Origin: Oceanimonas sp. GK1
Lineage (GTDB): Bacteria > Pseudomonadota > Gammaproteobacteria > Enterobacterales > Aeromonadaceae
Assembly (NCBI RefSeq): GCF_000243075.1
Contig: NC_016745.1
Coordinates: forward strand, 108,501-172,500
Reading direction: 5' to 3'
Length of the DNA: 64,000 nucleotides
In this document: one piece after another, positions 45,042 through 58,977 of the stretch
Numbering within the stretch: position 1 is the first letter of the stretch
How the letters are laid out: the number at the start of each line of letters is the position of its first letter
Notes under the pieces: model-generated
Told to the model about the DNA's origin: nothing
Database searches by the model: none
Seen by the model: only the letters and a program-made list of their open reading frames with translations
Position numbers and translations under genes: made by a program

Positions 45042-45944
45042 ATGGATTTACGCAACCTGGAACTGTTTGTTCATCTCAGCCAGAGTCTGCATTTTGGCCG
45101 TACCGCCGACGCCATGGCGGTGAGTCCGTCCACCCTGAGCCGGGCCATTCAGCGGCTGGAGCAGGAAGTGGGCTGCGAGCTGCTGCTGCGCGACAACCGC
45201 AGCGTGGCGCTGACCCCGGCGGGTCTGCGGCTGCAGCAATTTGCCGGTGACTGGCTGGCGGAGTGGCAGCACCTGCGCGACCAGTTGCGCCACAACGACA
45301 GCCCGCTGCAGGGCCGGCTCAGGTTGTTCTGCTCGGTCACCGCCAGCTACTTCCTGCTGCCCGACATTCTGGCCCGCTTTCGCACCCGCTACCCGCAGCT
45401 GGAGCTTCGCCTGGAAACAGGGGATCCCGCCCTCGCCATCGACAAGGTGTTGCAGGAGGAGTCGGATCTGGCCATTGCCGCCCGCCCCGACGCCCTGCCC
45501 GCCAAACTGGAATTCATTCGGCTGCAAACGGTGCCGCTGGTGTTTATCGCCCCGCGTATTCCCTGCCTGGCCAACGAGCTGTTGCAACAAAGCCCCGCCG
45601 ACTGGAGCCGTATTCCGGTGATCCTGCCGGAGCAGGGCGTCGCCCGCAAACGCACCAACCAGTGGTTTCGCAACAAGGGCATCAGCCCCCACATCTACGC
45701 GGAAGTGGCCGGCAACGAGGCCATTGTCGGCATGGTGGCGCTGGGCTGCGGCGTGGCCCTGGTGCCGACGGCGGTCATTCGCCACAGTCCCATGGCCGAC
45801 AAGATTCGGCGGCTGGCGGTGACTCCGGATCTCAAACCCTTTGAGGTGGGGGTCTGCCTGCTGAAAAAACAGCTGGAGGATCCGCTGATCCGCGCTTTTC
45901 GCCAGATTGCCCTGCAACAGGGCAATCCCGAGCCCCATGATTAG
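45042..45944 (+). CDS. ilvY: LysR-type activator IlvY
   Basis: 300 residues. LysR helix-turn-helix (LHFGRTADAMAVSPSTLSRAIQRLEQEVG) near the N-terminus and a substrate-binding domain. ATG 45042 is used; GTG 45039 is the alternative. Divergent position to ilvC is diagnostic: IlvY activates ilvC with acetolactate or acetohydroxybutyrate. Confidence 0.93.
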   Translation: MDLRNLELFVHLSQSLHFGRTADAMAVSPSTLSRAIQRLEQEVGCELLLRDNRSVALTPAGLRLQQFAGDWLAEWQHLRDQLRHNDSPLQGRLRLFCSVTASYFLLPDILARFRTRYPQLELRLETGDPALAIDKVLQEESDLAIAARPDALPAKLEFIRLQTVPLVFIAPRIPCLANELLQQSPADWSRIPVILPEQGVARKRTNQWFRNKGISPHIYAEVAGNEAIVGMVALGCGVALVPTAVIRHSPMADKIRRLAVTPDLKPFEVGVCLLKKQLEDPLIRAFRQIALQQGNPEPHD

Positions 45945-46003
45945 GGTGTGTGCCGCCCCTGGGCATGGGTTACAATGGCAGCAATATTTCAAGGAGAGCG
46001 ACC

Positions 46004-46270
46004 ATGCTGGACCCGAAAAAACTGGAAGAGATCGCCAAACAGATCCAAAGCAACCTGCCCTCCGGGCTGAAAAACATGGGTGAGGAAGCAGAAAAGCGCA
46101 TTCGCACCGTACTGCAATCCCAGCTGGGCAAGCTGGATGTGGTGACGCGGGAAGAATTTGACGTGCAGACCAAGGTACTGCTGCGCACCCGGGAAAAGCT
46201 GAACGAGCTGGAAACCCGCCTGGCCCTGCTGGAACAGCAACTGGCCGATGGCCGCAGTGACCAGGAATGA
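46004..46270 (+). CDS. ubiK: Ubiquinone biosynthesis accessory factor UbiK
   Basis: 88 residues starting MLDPKKLEEIAKQIQSNLP, an amphipathic N-terminus followed by a coiled coil (VTREEFDVQTKVLLRTREKLNELE). This is the BMFP family; UbiK binds UbiJ and helps the Ubi complex. AAGGAG lies before ATG 46004. Confidence 0.92.
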   Translation: MLDPKKLEEIAKQIQSNLPSGLKNMGEEAEKRIRTVLQSQLGKLDVVTREEFDVQTKVLLRTREKLNELETRLALLEQQLADGRSDQE

Positions 46271-46448
46271 AGCCGAACAGCTGCGCCAGGCCTGCCTGAC
46301 CGCCGCCCTGAATGCCTATGAAGAAGGCGGCCTGCTGGGACTGTGCCAGCAAGGCCGCCTTGAGCTGGCCATGGATGCCATTCGTCGGCTCGACCTTAGC
46401 CCCTTTGTTGAACACAGCGCAGAACACAAGAGCCCCGGCGGCGACTGA
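46248..46448 (+). CDS. Small conserved protein overlapping ubiK
   Basis: 66 residues (LRQACLTAALNAYEEGGLLGLCQQGRLELAMDAIRRLDL) resembling a small alpha-helical protein seen in other proteobacteria, often with no function given. Its ATG lies 23 bases inside ubiK, so the two are probably co-translated. A hairpin follows. Role unknown. Confidence 0.65.
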   Translation: MAAVTRNEAEQLRQACLTAALNAYEEGGLLGLCQQGRLELAMDAIRRLDLSPFVEHSAEHKSPGGD

Positions 46449-46461
46449 CCCTCAAAACGCA

Positions 46462-46485
46462 CAATGCCGGGCACGCCCGGCATTG
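46462..46485. terminator. Hairpin between the small gene and fre
   Basis: Ten-base arms CAATGCCGGG and CCCGGCATTG around CACG form a perfect stem. The T run is weak; probably a shared terminator for converging genes. Confidence 0.6.
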
Positions 46486-46514
46486 ATGTCATCTCAGCAA
46501 GCAAGAACGCGAGT

Positions 46515-47210
46515 TTAAATAAACTCGTAGGCGTCACCGAACAGGCGTTCGGCATCCACGCCCTTCTCTTTAAAGGCTTCCCGGGCCACACCGGCCATTT
46601 CAAAGCGGCCGGCCACGTAAATGTCGTAACCGGTCAGGCTGGGAAAGTCTTCCATAATGGCCTCGTGCACCAGGCCACTGCGCCCTTGCCAGTGCTCGTT
46701 GCCGTTCTGGACCACGGGCACATAGGTCAGCTCCTTGTGCTCGGCGGCCCAGGCCGTCAGCTCATTGTGCGCATAAAGATGCTCTTCATGACGCACCCCC
46801 CAGTAAATGAAGACCGGCTTGTGCAGGCCGTCGGCCAGCATCTGCTGCAAAATGGAACGGGTATAGGCAAAACCGGTACCGCCGGCCATCAGGATCACCG
46901 GATGGCGCGACTCGCGCAGATAGGCCTTGCCCGCCGGCAGCTGCACCTCAATCTGACCCTGCTCCTGCATGCGCTTGAGCACCTGCATGGCGTAGGTATT
47001 GTCGGGAGAGGCGCCAATGTGCAGCTCAATCTCGCCGTTTTGCTGGGGCTTGTTGGCAATGGAGAAGGGACGCTTGTCGTCGTCCGCCATTACCACCAGC
47101 AGGTACTGACCCGGATGAAAGTCCACCGCCTGCTCCGGCTTCAGCCGCACATACCAGAGGGTGTCGGCCATTTCGTGGAGCGCTTCGACATTACAGCTTA
47201 TTTTTTGCAT
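46515..47210 (-). CDS. fre: NAD(P)H-flavin reductase Fre
   Basis: 231 residues of the ferredoxin-NADP reductase fold: FAD/flavin site RPFSIAN, then GGTGFAYTRSILQQM in the NAD(P)H domain. It makes free reduced flavin, useful for ferric reduction, UbiX-type cofactor work and other monooxygenases. It starts two bases after the ubiD stop on the same strand, as in E. coli. Confidence 0.94.
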   Translation of the reverse strand: MQKISCNVEALHEMADTLWYVRLKPEQAVDFHPGQYLLVVMADDDKRPFSIANKPQQNGEIELHIGASPDNTYAMQVLKRMQEQGQIEVQLPAGKAYLRESRHPVILMAGGTGFAYTRSILQQMLADGLHKPVFIYWGVRHEEHLYAHNELTAWAAEHKELTYVPVVQNGNEHWQGRSGLVHEAIMEDFPSLTGYDIYVAGRFEMAGVAREAFKEKGVDAERLFGDAYEFI

Positions 47211-47212
47211 GA

Positions 47213-48712
47213 CTATCCTTTGATCTCACTCTGTTCTGCACTCGCGTTCAGGATACCGAGTTGGTCCCACAGCGCATCGACCCGTTGTTTGACCTCGTCC
47301 GTCATCACTATGGGTTGCCCCCATTCCCGATTGGTTTCACCCGGCCACTTGTTGGTGGCATCCAGGCCCATTTTTGAGCCCAGACCGGAGACCGGCGAGG
47401 CAAAATCCAGATAATCGATGGGCGTGTGCTCGATCAATGTGGTATCCCGCGCCGGGTCCATTCGGGTCGTAATGGCCCAGATCACGTCATTCCAGTCTCT
47501 GGCATTGATATCGTCGTCGCACACAATAACGAACTTGGTGTACATGAATTGTCGTAAAAACGACCAAACGCCCAGCATGACACGTTTGGCATGGCCGGGG
47601 TAGCGTTTTTTCATGGTCACCACCGCCATGCGGTAGGAGCAGCCTTCCGGCGGCAGATAGAAGTCGGTGATTTCCGGAAACTGCTTTTGCAGTATGGGTA
47701 CGAACACCTCATTCAGCGCCACGCCCAGCACCGCCGGCTCATCGGGCGGGCGGCCGGTATAGGTGGAATGATAAATGGCGTCGCGCCGGCGCGTAATGCG
47801 CTCCACGGTAAACACCGGGAATTCGTCAATTTCGTTGTAGTAACCGGTGTGATCGCCATAAGGGCCTTCCGGCGCCATCTCGCCGGGATAGATGTGGCCT
47901 TCGAGCACAATCTCAGCACTGGCGGGCACTTCCAGATCGGAGCCAATGCACTTGACCACCTCGGTGCGGCTGCCGCGCAGCAGACCGGCAAAAGCGTATT
48001 CCGACAGGGTGTCGGGCACCGGCGTCACGGCCCCGAGGATGGTGGCCGGATCGGCGCCCAGGGCTACCGCCACCGGATAAGGCTGACCCGGGTGGGCTTC
48101 CTGCCACTCGCGAAAGTCCAGCGCCCCGCCGCGATGGCTGAGCCAGCGCATGATCACCTTGTTTCTGCCCAGTACCTGCTGGCGGTAAATCCCCAGGTTC
48201 TGGCGCTTTTTATAAGGGCCACGGGTAATGGTCAGGCCCCAGGTGATCAGCGGTGCAGCGTCGCCCGGCCAGCAGTGCTGTACCGGAATGCGGGTCAGAT
48301 CCACCTCATCCCCTTCCTGGATCACGTCCTGGCAGGGCGCCTTTTTCAGCCGTTTGACCGGCATATTGAGCACCTGCTTGAAGATGGGCAGCTTTTCCAT
48401 CAGCTCCTTCAGACCCTTGGGCGGCTCCGGCTCCTTGAGGTAGGACAACCAGCGGCCCACTTCGCGCAGGGCGCTGACGTCCGGCTGCCCCATGCCCATG
48501 GCCACTCGTTTGGGAGTACCGAACAGGTTACCCAGCACCGGCATATCAAAGCCCTTGGGGTTTTCAAACAGCAGCGCCGGACCGCCCGCCTTGAGGGTGC
48601 GGTCGCAGATCTCGGTCATCTCCAGGTAGGGATCGATCTCCTGATGAATGCGCTTGAGCTCCCCCTGGGCTTCAAGTTGCGCGATAAAGTCTCGCAAATC
48701 CTTGTATTTCAT
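47213..48712 (-). CDS. ubiD: 4-hydroxy-3-polyprenylbenzoate decarboxylase UbiD
   Basis: 499 residues, usual size for the family. Prenylated-flavin/metal-binding region with the conserved segments near [31 protein letters not shown] and the [23 protein letters not shown] part. Removes the carboxyl group in ubiquinone synthesis using prenyl-FMN. Translated with fre. Confidence 0.95.
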   Translation of the reverse strand: MKYKDLRDFIAQLEAQGELKRIHQEIDPYLEMTEICDRTLKAGGPALLFENPKGFDMPVLGNLFGTPKRVAMGMGQPDVSALREVGRWLSYLKEPEPPKGLKELMEKLPIFKQVLNMPVKRLKKAPCQDVIQEGDEVDLTRIPVQHCWPGDAAPLITWGLTITRGPYKKRQNLGIYRQQVLGRNKVIMRWLSHRGGALDFREWQEAHPGQPYPVAVALGADPATILGAVTPVPDTLSEYAFAGLLRGSRTEVVKCIGSDLEVPASAEIVLEGHIYPGEMAPEGPYGDHTGYYNEIDEFPVFTVERITRRRDAIYHSTYTGRPPDEPAVLGVALNEVFVPILQKQFPEITDFYLPPEGCSYRMAVVTMKKRYPGHAKRVMLGVWSFLRQFMYTKFVIVCDDDINARDWNDVIWAITTRMDPARDTTLIEHTPIDYLDFASPVSGLGSKMGLDATNKWPGETNREWGQPIVMTDEVKQRVDALWDQLGILNASAEQSEIKG

Positions 48713-48780
48713 AGGCTTGTTCCGAGTGTATCGAGTGGCTTGAGGATTATACCCGGTTGAGACGGGCTTGTATCGCCAAC

Positions 48781-48809
48781 AAAAAACCGCGGACAGGCCG
48801 CGGTTTTTT
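48781..48809 (-). terminator. Terminator of rho
   Basis: A 12-bp stem (48781-48792 with 48798-48809) with CCGCGG core and A6/T6 flanks around five bases. It works on either strand in form, and lies just after the rho stop. Confidence 0.9.
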
Positions 48810-48826
48810 CATGCTAAAACAATACG

Positions 48827-50092
48827 TTACTTCTGCTGACGCTTCATGGCCTCAAAGAACTCATCGTTGGTCTTGGTCATGGCCAGCTTGTCAATGAGGA
48901 ACTCGATGCCGTCAATCTCGCCCATGGGATGGACAATCTTGCGCAGTATCCACATCTTCTGCAGCTCGTCCGGGGTGGTGAGCAGCTCTTCCCGGCGGGT
49001 GCCGGAACGGGTGATGTCGATGGCCGGATAGACTCGCTTCTCGGCGATCTTGCGGGACAGGTGCAGTTCCATGTTGCCGGTGCCCTTGAATTCCTCGTAG
49101 ATGACGTCGTCCATCTTGGAGCCGGTTTCCACCAGGGCGGTGGCGATGATGGTCAGGCTGCCACCCTCTTCCACATTACGGGCCGCACCAAAGAAACGCT
49201 TGGGCCGGTGCAGGGCGTTGGCGTCCACACCGCCGGTGAGTACCTTGCCGGAGCTCGGCACCACGGTATTGTAGGCCCGGGCCAGACGGGTGATGGAGTC
49301 GAGCAGAATGACCACGTCCTTCTTGTGCTCCACCAGGCGCTTGGCCTTTTCGATGACCATGTCGGCCACCTGCACGTGGCGGGCCGCCGGCTCGTCAAAG
49401 GTAGAGGCAATCACTTCGCCCTTGACCATGCGCTGCATCTCGGTCACTTCTTCCGGACGCTCGTCGATGAGCAGCACGATCAGCACACATTCGGGGTGGT
49501 TGTAGGTGATGCTCTGGGCGATATTCTGCAGCAGCATGGTTTTACCGGCCTTGGGCGGCGCCACAATCAGGCCCCGCTGCCCCTTGCCGATGGGGGAAGC
49601 CAAATCCAGCACCCGGGCGGTAATGTCTTCGGTCGAGCCGTTGCCCCGCTCCATCTTCATGCGCTCGTTGGCATGCAGGGGCGTGAGGTTTTCAAACAGG
49701 ATCTTGTTGCGGGAGCTTTCAGGCCTGTCGTAGTTGACTTCGCTTATCTTGAGCAGGGCGAAATAGCGCTCGCCTTCCTTCGGCGGCCGGATCTTGCCGG
49801 AGATGGTGTCGCCGGTACGCAGGTTGAAACGACGGATCTGGCTGGGAGACACATAAATATCGTCGGGGCCCGCGAGGTAGGAGGAGTCGGCGCTGCGCAG
49901 AAAGCCGAAGCCGTCCTGCAGAATTTCGAGCACACCGTCACCGAAGATATCTTCACCACTTTTGGCATGGGCTTTGAGGATAGCAAAGATGATGTCTTGC
50001 TTGCGCAGACGGGCGAGGTTTTCCAGGCCCATGTTTTCCCCAAGCTTTATCAGCTCAGATACAGGGGTATTCTTGAGTTCAGTCAGATTCAT
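48827..50092 (-). CDS. rho: Transcription termination factor Rho
   Basis: 421 residues. N-terminal RNA-binding domain ([33 protein letters not shown]), P-loop PPKAGKTM, Q-loop and arginine-rich region ([15 protein letters not shown]). Hexameric helicase that ends transcription. Upstream trxA is on the same strand, beyond its own terminator. Confidence 0.97.
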   Translation of the reverse strand: MNLTELKNTPVSELIKLGENMGLENLARLRKQDIIFAILKAHAKSGEDIFGDGVLEILQDGFGFLRSADSSYLAGPDDIYVSPSQIRRFNLRTGDTISGKIRPPKEGERYFALLKISEVNYDRPESSRNKILFENLTPLHANERMKMERGNGSTEDITARVLDLASPIGKGQRGLIVAPPKAGKTMLLQNIAQSITYNHPECVLIVLLIDERPEEVTEMQRMVKGEVIASTFDEPAARHVQVADMVIEKAKRLVEHKKDVVILLDSITRLARAYNTVVPSSGKVLTGGVDANALHRPKRFFGAARNVEEGGSLTIIATALVETGSKMDDVIYEEFKGTGNMELHLSRKIAEKRVYPAIDITRSGTRREELLTTPDELQKMWILRKIVHPMGEIDGIEFLIDKLAMTKTNDEFFEAMKRQQK

Positions 50093-50243
50093 AGTGGTGA
50101 GTGTCTATCAACCAGGAATGTCAAATGGTCAGAAAAATCTGCCGGATTGATGTATTGATTAAGAAGAGCCTTAAAGGCACAAAATAGGCTAGCAAACGAA
50201 CAACAAACTAGCACCAAAAAGAAAAAGCGTCTAGCAAAAACCA

Positions 50244-50268
50244 CAAGGGGTGCCTTGCGCACCCCTTG
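50244..50268 (-). terminator. Terminator of trxA
   Basis: Ten-base arms CAAGGGGTGC (50244-50253) and GCACCCCTTG (50259-50268) over a five-base loop; a T run follows on the minus strand. Confidence 0.85.
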
Positions 50269-50274
50269 CCGGAC

Positions 50275-50601
50275 TTACAGGTTGGCGTCCAGGAACTCTT
50301 TCAGCTGAGTCTTGGACAGGGCACCGACCTTGGTGGCCGCCACTTCGCCGTTCTTGAACAGCAACAGGGTGGGAATGCCACGAATGCCGTACTTGGGAGC
50401 GGTTTCTGCGTTCTGATCAATATTCAGCTTGGCGACGGTCACCTTGCCTTCATATTCACCGGCCACCTCATCCAGGATAGGGGCGATCATCTTGCAGGGA
50501 CCACACCACTCAGCCCAGAAATCTACCAGTACCGGGCCTTCAGCCTTGATGACATCCGCATCGAAGCTGGCATCGGTCAGCTGAACAATTTTGTCACTCA
50601 T
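50275..50601 (-). CDS. trxA: Thioredoxin 1
   Basis: 108 residues; the active site is WCGPCK in [18 protein letters not shown] and the cis-Pro loop is [11 protein letters not shown]. The main disulfide reductant of the cytoplasm. ATG 50601 is preferred over TTG 50607, which has no spacing to the GGAG site. Upstream, rhlB runs the other way. Confidence 0.97.
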   Translation of the reverse strand: MSDKIVQLTDASFDADVIKAEGPVLVDFWAEWCGPCKMIAPILDEVAGEYEGKVTVAKLNIDQNAETAPKYGIRGIPTLLLFKNGEVAATKVGALSKTQLKEFLDANL

Positions 50602-50715
50602 CTCCAACTCCAGTCAGTCTTTGCCCCACAAACACACAACAAAGGGGCAATTTAGTTGCCCTATTTCAAATGATCCTGTTTATTATTGCAAGCCTAACCT
50701 GATAATCTGAACGCT

Positions 50716-52020
<1,305 letters not shown>

Positions 52021-52025
52021 CCCTG

Positions 52026-53507
52026 ATGGTGAACCCGTCGCTGTATGCGGCCATTGATCTCGGCTCCAACAGCTTCCACATGCTGGTGGTGCAGCAGGTG
52101 GAAGGCGCCTGCCGCACCCTGGCCAAGGTCAAGCGCAAGGTGCGCCTGGCCGCCGGCCTGCAGCCGGACGGCAGTCTGGACAGGGAGGCCATGCTGCGGG
52201 GCTGGGACTGCCTGCGGCTGTTCGCCGAACAACTGCAGGATGTGCCCGCCGGCCAGGTGCGTATTGTGGGCACCGCCACCCTGCGCCTGGCCACCAACAT
52301 CAGTGAGTTTCTTGCACAGGCCGAGACCATTCTCGGCCATCCCGTGCGCATCATTTCCGGTGAAGAGGAAGCCGCCACCATTTACCAGGGGGTGGCCTGG
52401 ACCTCCTCCGGCACCGGCCGGCGGCTGGTGATCGACATCGGCGGGGCCAGTACCGAGCTGGTGATCGGCGAAGGCCCTTCGGCCAGCCTGCTCAACAGCC
52501 TGAACATGGGCTGTGTCACCTGGCTGCACCGCTATTTTCCCGACGGCAAACTGAGTGAGGCCAATTTTGGGCGGGCCATTGCCGCCGCTCAAGCCGAGCT
52601 GGCAACCGTGGCCGCCGGCTATCTCAAGCTGGGCTGGCAGCACTGTATAGGCGCTTCGGGCACGGTACAGGCCATTCAGGAAATCATGATGGCCCAGGGC
52701 GAAAACGAACACATCACCCTGGCCAAACTCCACCGGCTGAAAGCCCAGACGGTGGCCTGCGGCCAGGTGAACCGGCTGCAGTTGCCCGGCCTGGCCTGCG
52801 AACGGGTGCCGGTGTTTGCCTCGGGCCTGGCCATTCTGATCGCCCTGTTTGATACCCTGGCCATTGAGCACATGGTGCTGGCCGGCGGCGCCCTGCGCGA
52901 AGGCCTGGTCTATGGCATGCTCGGCACCCGCCAGGACGGCGACGCCCAGGACAGAACCATCGACAGCCTGATCGCCCGCTACCAGCTGGATCGCGAACAG
53001 GGGGAGCGGGTGCGCCACACCGCGCTACTGGCCCTGAAACAACTGCAGCCCGACCTGGAGCGCGACGCCGCCTGCATGCTGGCCCGGGCCGCCATGCTCT
53101 ACGAGCTGGGGTTGTGCATCGCATACAAACGCGCCCCCGAGCACGCCGCCTACATTATCCGCCATGTTGACCTGCCGGGATTTACCGCGCCTCAGCAGCG
53201 ACTGCTGGCCGCCCTGCTGCTCAACCAGCGGGATGAGTTTCACCTGGCCGCCCTGCAGGCGCAGTGCGCCCTGGACACCGCATCCGCCATCTTGCTGGCC
53301 CGGCTGCTGCGCCTGGCCATTATTCTGTGCCTGCGCCGCACCCGGGGCACGGTGCCCGAGTTTCGGCTGCAACAGCAGGGAGCGCGGCTCATTCTGACCC
53401 TGCCCGCCGGCTGGTGTGACTGCCATCACCTGCGCGCCAGCGAGCTGCGCGCAGAGGCCAAACGCCAGAGCGCGCTGGGCTGGCCGCTGGAAGTGGTGGA
53501 AGCCTAA
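52026..53507 (+). CDS. gppA: Guanosine pentaphosphatase/exopolyphosphatase GppA
   Basis: 493 residues of the Ppx/GppA family with an actin-like ATPase fold: IDLGSNSFHMLVVQ, then VIDIGGASTELVIG (phosphate 2), SGTVQAI and a helical C-terminal domain (HD-like region). Converts pppGpp to ppGpp or removes polyphosphate ends. Downstream of rhlB with a short gap. Confidence 0.92.
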   Translation: MVNPSLYAAIDLGSNSFHMLVVQQVEGACRTLAKVKRKVRLAAGLQPDGSLDREAMLRGWDCLRLFAEQLQDVPAGQVRIVGTATLRLATNISEFLAQAETILGHPVRIISGEEEAATIYQGVAWTSSGTGRRLVIDIGGASTELVIGEGPSASLLNSLNMGCVTWLHRYFPDGKLSEANFGRAIAAAQAELATVAAGYLKLGWQHCIGASGTVQAIQEIMMAQGENEHITLAKLHRLKAQTVACGQVNRLQLPGLACERVPVFASGLAILIALFDTLAIEHMVLAGGALREGLVYGMLGTRQDGDAQDRTIDSLIARYQLDREQGERVRHTALLALKQLQPDLERDAACMLARAAMLYELGLCIAYKRAPEHAAYIIRHVDLPGFTAPQQRLLAALLLNQRDEFHLAALQAQCALDTASAILLARLLRLAIILCLRRTRGTVPEFRLQQQGARLILTLPAGWCDCHHLRASELRAEAKRQSALGWPLEVVEA

Positions 53508-53616
53508 CGCGGCCTTCGGGCATGAATGGCGTTCACCCCAGCCATGCAATCATTCCTTTTGTCGTCCTGATGCCCCGGGGCTAAGCTGAAGTCCAGCCCC
53601 TGATAGGAGACCCCCG

Positions 53617-54873
53617 GTGACCACCCTTGATACTCGCCTGCGCTCGGCCCAACCCTGTTTCTGGCACAATCCCGGCTACCATTCCGGTGCCGCCGCCGAT
53701 GACCACATTGGCATTCGCCAGGCCGCCGAACGCCTGACCCGTTTCGCCCCCTGTATTCGCGCCCTGTTTCCCGACACCGGCGACGGCATTATCGAATCCC
53801 CGCTGAGCCGGGCCGATGATTTTGCCGCCGCCCTGGAAAGCGTCTGGGGCATGCCCATCACCGGCACCCTGTGGCTGAAACGGGACAACGAACTGCCCAT
53901 TTCCGGCTCCATCAAGGCCAGGGGCGGTATTCACGAAGTGCTGAAATACGCCGAAGAACTGGCGCTCAACGCCGGCCTGCTGCATCTGGAGCAGGATTAC
54001 CGGCGTCTGCTGGACGAGGAGGTCCGCGCCCTGTTCGCCCGCCATACCCTGGCCGTGGGCTCCACCGGCAATCTCGGTCTCAGTATCGGCACCATGGCGG
54101 CCCACCTGGGCTTTCAGGTGGATGTGCACATGTCTGCCGATGCCCGCCAATGGAAAAAAGACCGGCTTCGGCAGCTGGGCGTCCGGGTCCATGAATATGA
54201 GGACGACTACAGCCGGGCGGTGGCCGAGGGCCGGCGCCTAGCCGAGCAGGATCCCGATTGCCACTTTGTCGATGACGAACATTCGCTCGACTTGTTCACC
54301 GGCTATGGCGTGGCCGGCCGCCGGCTCAAGGCCCAACTGGCTGCCCAGGGCATCATGCCCAGTGCCGAGCACCCGCTGATGGTGTATCTGCCCTGTGGTG
54401 TCGGCGGCGGCCCCGGCGGCGTGGCCTACGGCCTGAAGCAGGAATTCGGTCCCCATGTTCACTGCTTTTTTGTCGAGCCGGTGCAGTCCCCCTGCGTGCT
54501 GCTGGGCATGATGACCGGCAAGGGAGCAGAGGTTTCGGTGGAAGACATCGGTCTCAGCAACCGCACCGCCGCCGACGGCCTGGCGGTGGGCCGGCCCTCG
54601 GCCCTGGTCTGTAGGCTGATGCAACCCCTGCTGGCCGGCGCCATGACGGTGGAAGACCTCCAGCTGTTCCGGCTACTGGCACTGTTGCAGGACAGCGAAG
54701 GCATTCAGGCCGAGCCCTCGGCCATGGCCGGCGCCGGCGGTTTGCAACTGCTACTGCAACAACCACAGTGGCAGTCGCGAGCCGCCCGGGCCCATCATCT
54801 GCTGTGGCTGACCGGCGGCAGCATGGTGCCGGCGGAGGAATACCAGGCTTACTGTCACCAGGGGCAGGCCTAG
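53617..54873 (+). CDS. dsdA: D-serine ammonia-lyase
   Basis: 418 residues of the DsdA family. The PLP site is in WLKRDNELPISGSIKARGG; glycine-rich phosphate-binding region LPCGVGGGPGGVAYGLK. Starts at GTG 53617 after AGGAG. Breaks D-serine to pyruvate and ammonia. A LysR regulator follows two bases later, in the same direction, unlike the E. coli layout. Confidence 0.92.
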   Translation: MTTLDTRLRSAQPCFWHNPGYHSGAAADDHIGIRQAAERLTRFAPCIRALFPDTGDGIIESPLSRADDFAAALESVWGMPITGTLWLKRDNELPISGSIKARGGIHEVLKYAEELALNAGLLHLEQDYRRLLDEEVRALFARHTLAVGSTGNLGLSIGTMAAHLGFQVDVHMSADARQWKKDRLRQLGVRVHEYEDDYSRAVAEGRRLAEQDPDCHFVDDEHSLDLFTGYGVAGRRLKAQLAAQGIMPSAEHPLMVYLPCGVGGGPGGVAYGLKQEFGPHVHCFFVEPVQSPCVLLGMMTGKGAEVSVEDIGLSNRTAADGLAVGRPSALVCRLMQPLLAGAMTVEDLQLFRLLALLQDSEGIQAEPSAMAGAGGLQLLLQQPQWQSRAARAHHLLWLTGGSMVPAEEYQAYCHQGQA

Positions 54874-54875
54874 TC

Positions 54876-57545
<2,670 letters not shown>

Positions 57546-57549
<4 letters not shown>

Positions 57550-58292
57550 GCGGTGGGCTCCTGCTCGTCGTTTTCCTCTTTGCGCACATAGAAGCGGCCA
57601 AAAAAGACGCCGATTTCAAACAGCAGCCACATGGGAATGGCCAGCAGGGTCTGGGAGATCACATCGGGCGGCGTGAGCAGCATGCCGACGATAAAGACGA
57701 TCACCACCACGTAGGGTCGCTTGGCGGCCAGATCCTTTGGCGTGGTGACCCCGGTCCAGCACAGCAGTATGGTGGCGATGGGAATTTCAAAGGCGATGCC
57801 AAAGGCGATAAACAGCCCCAGTACAAAGTCCAGATAACTGGCGATGTCGGTGGCGATGGTCACCCCTTCCGGGGCCATGCTGGTGAAAAAACCAAAGGCC
57901 AGCGGAAACACCACGAAATAGGCAAAGGCGGCCCCGGCGTAAAACAACAGGGCGCTGGAAAACACCAGAGGCGCAATCAGCCGTTTTTCATGCTTGTACA
58001 GGCCTGGCGCGATAAAGGCCCACACCTGATAGAGCACGATGGGAATGGCGGCAAAAAAGGAGACGATCAGCGTCAGCTTGAGCGGCGTCAGGAAAGGCGT
58101 GGCCACCCCGGTGGCGATCATGCCGGCCCCTTCCGGCAACTGCCTGAGCAACGGCGTGGCCAGCAGGGTATAGATGTCGTTGGCAAAGTAAACCAGGCCC
58201 AGAAACACCACCAGTACCGCGGCCAGAGCACGCAACAGACGCGTCCTCAGCTCCACCAGGTGGCTGATCAGGGGCTGCTGTGATTCAGTCAT
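57546..58292 (-). CDS. tatC: Twin-arginine translocase subunit TatC
   Basis: 248 residues and six membrane segments. N-terminal [15 protein letters not shown] and the [27 protein letters not shown] motif are signatures. It forms the receptor for twin-arginine signals. ATG overlaps the tatB stop. Confidence 0.96.
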
Positions 58293-58642
58293 TCAGAAGG
58301 TTTCCGGGGCTCAGTGTTGGCAGGTTCATCCGCACTCTGCTCAGGGCCCTTTGCATAGGGCCGGTTAACCGAAGCGGCGGCGTCTTTCAGTTGATCGAGG
58401 GATTGCTGCAACTCGGGGCTGAGATCCTTCATGCCGAGTTGCTCGGCCTTTTTCAGATCCCGGTGCAGCTCTTCCATTTTCAGCTCCTGGGATAACTCGG
58501 TTTTCACCGCATTGGCGGTATCGCGTACCGTTTTAAACATCCGGGATACGGTGCGAATGGCCACGGGCAGGCGCTCCGGCCCGAGCACCACCAGGCCGAT
58601 CACCGAAATCACCACCAGCTCCCAAAAACCGATATCGAACAT
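58289..58642 (-). CDS. tatB: Twin-arginine translocase subunit TatB
   Basis: 117 residues. N-terminal helix [26 protein letters not shown] with the FxxP turn, then an amphipathic helix and a charged tail. Part of the TatBC receptor. Between tatA and tatC. Confidence 0.95.
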   Translation of the reverse strand: MFDIGFWELVVISVIGLVVLGPERLPVAIRTVSRMFKTVRDTANAVKTELSQELKMEELHRDLKKAEQLGMKDLSPELQQSLDQLKDAAASVNRPYAKGPEQSADEPANTEPRKPSE

Positions 58643-58645
58643 GAC

Positions 58646-58894
58646 TTATACCCGATCTTTGTCTTTGGCTTTGTCCTGCTCGTTCAGTGACTCGCCCTGT
58701 TCCTTTTTGTCTGCCAGTTTCTGTTGCTCGAAGTCGGCGTCCTTCTTGCCCTGATCTTCGTCGCTCATGGCCTTCTTGAAGCCCTTGACCGCCGAACCCA
58801 GATCACTGCCCATGCCCCGCAGTTTCTTGGTGCCGAACAACAGCACCACGATGAGTACCACGATAAGCAGTTGCCAAATACTGATTCCACCCAT
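58646..58894 (-). CDS. tatA: Twin-arginine translocase subunit TatA
   Basis: 82 residues. [21 protein letters not shown] helix, then the [14 protein letters not shown] amphipathic helix and a long Lys/Glu/Asp-rich tail. It forms the export channel. Three bases separate it from tatB; ubiB lies 83 bases upstream. Confidence 0.96.
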   Translation of the reverse strand: MGGISIWQLLIVVLIVVLLFGTKKLRGMGSDLGSAVKGFKKAMSDEDQGKKDADFEQQKLADKKEQGESLNEQDKAKDKDRV

Positions 58895-58977
58895 AACTCA
58901 CCTTTCCTATACAAACAGTAAACGATAAAAAACCATTATATTGCAGGCAAATGACGAATATTTGATAGCGGATCAAA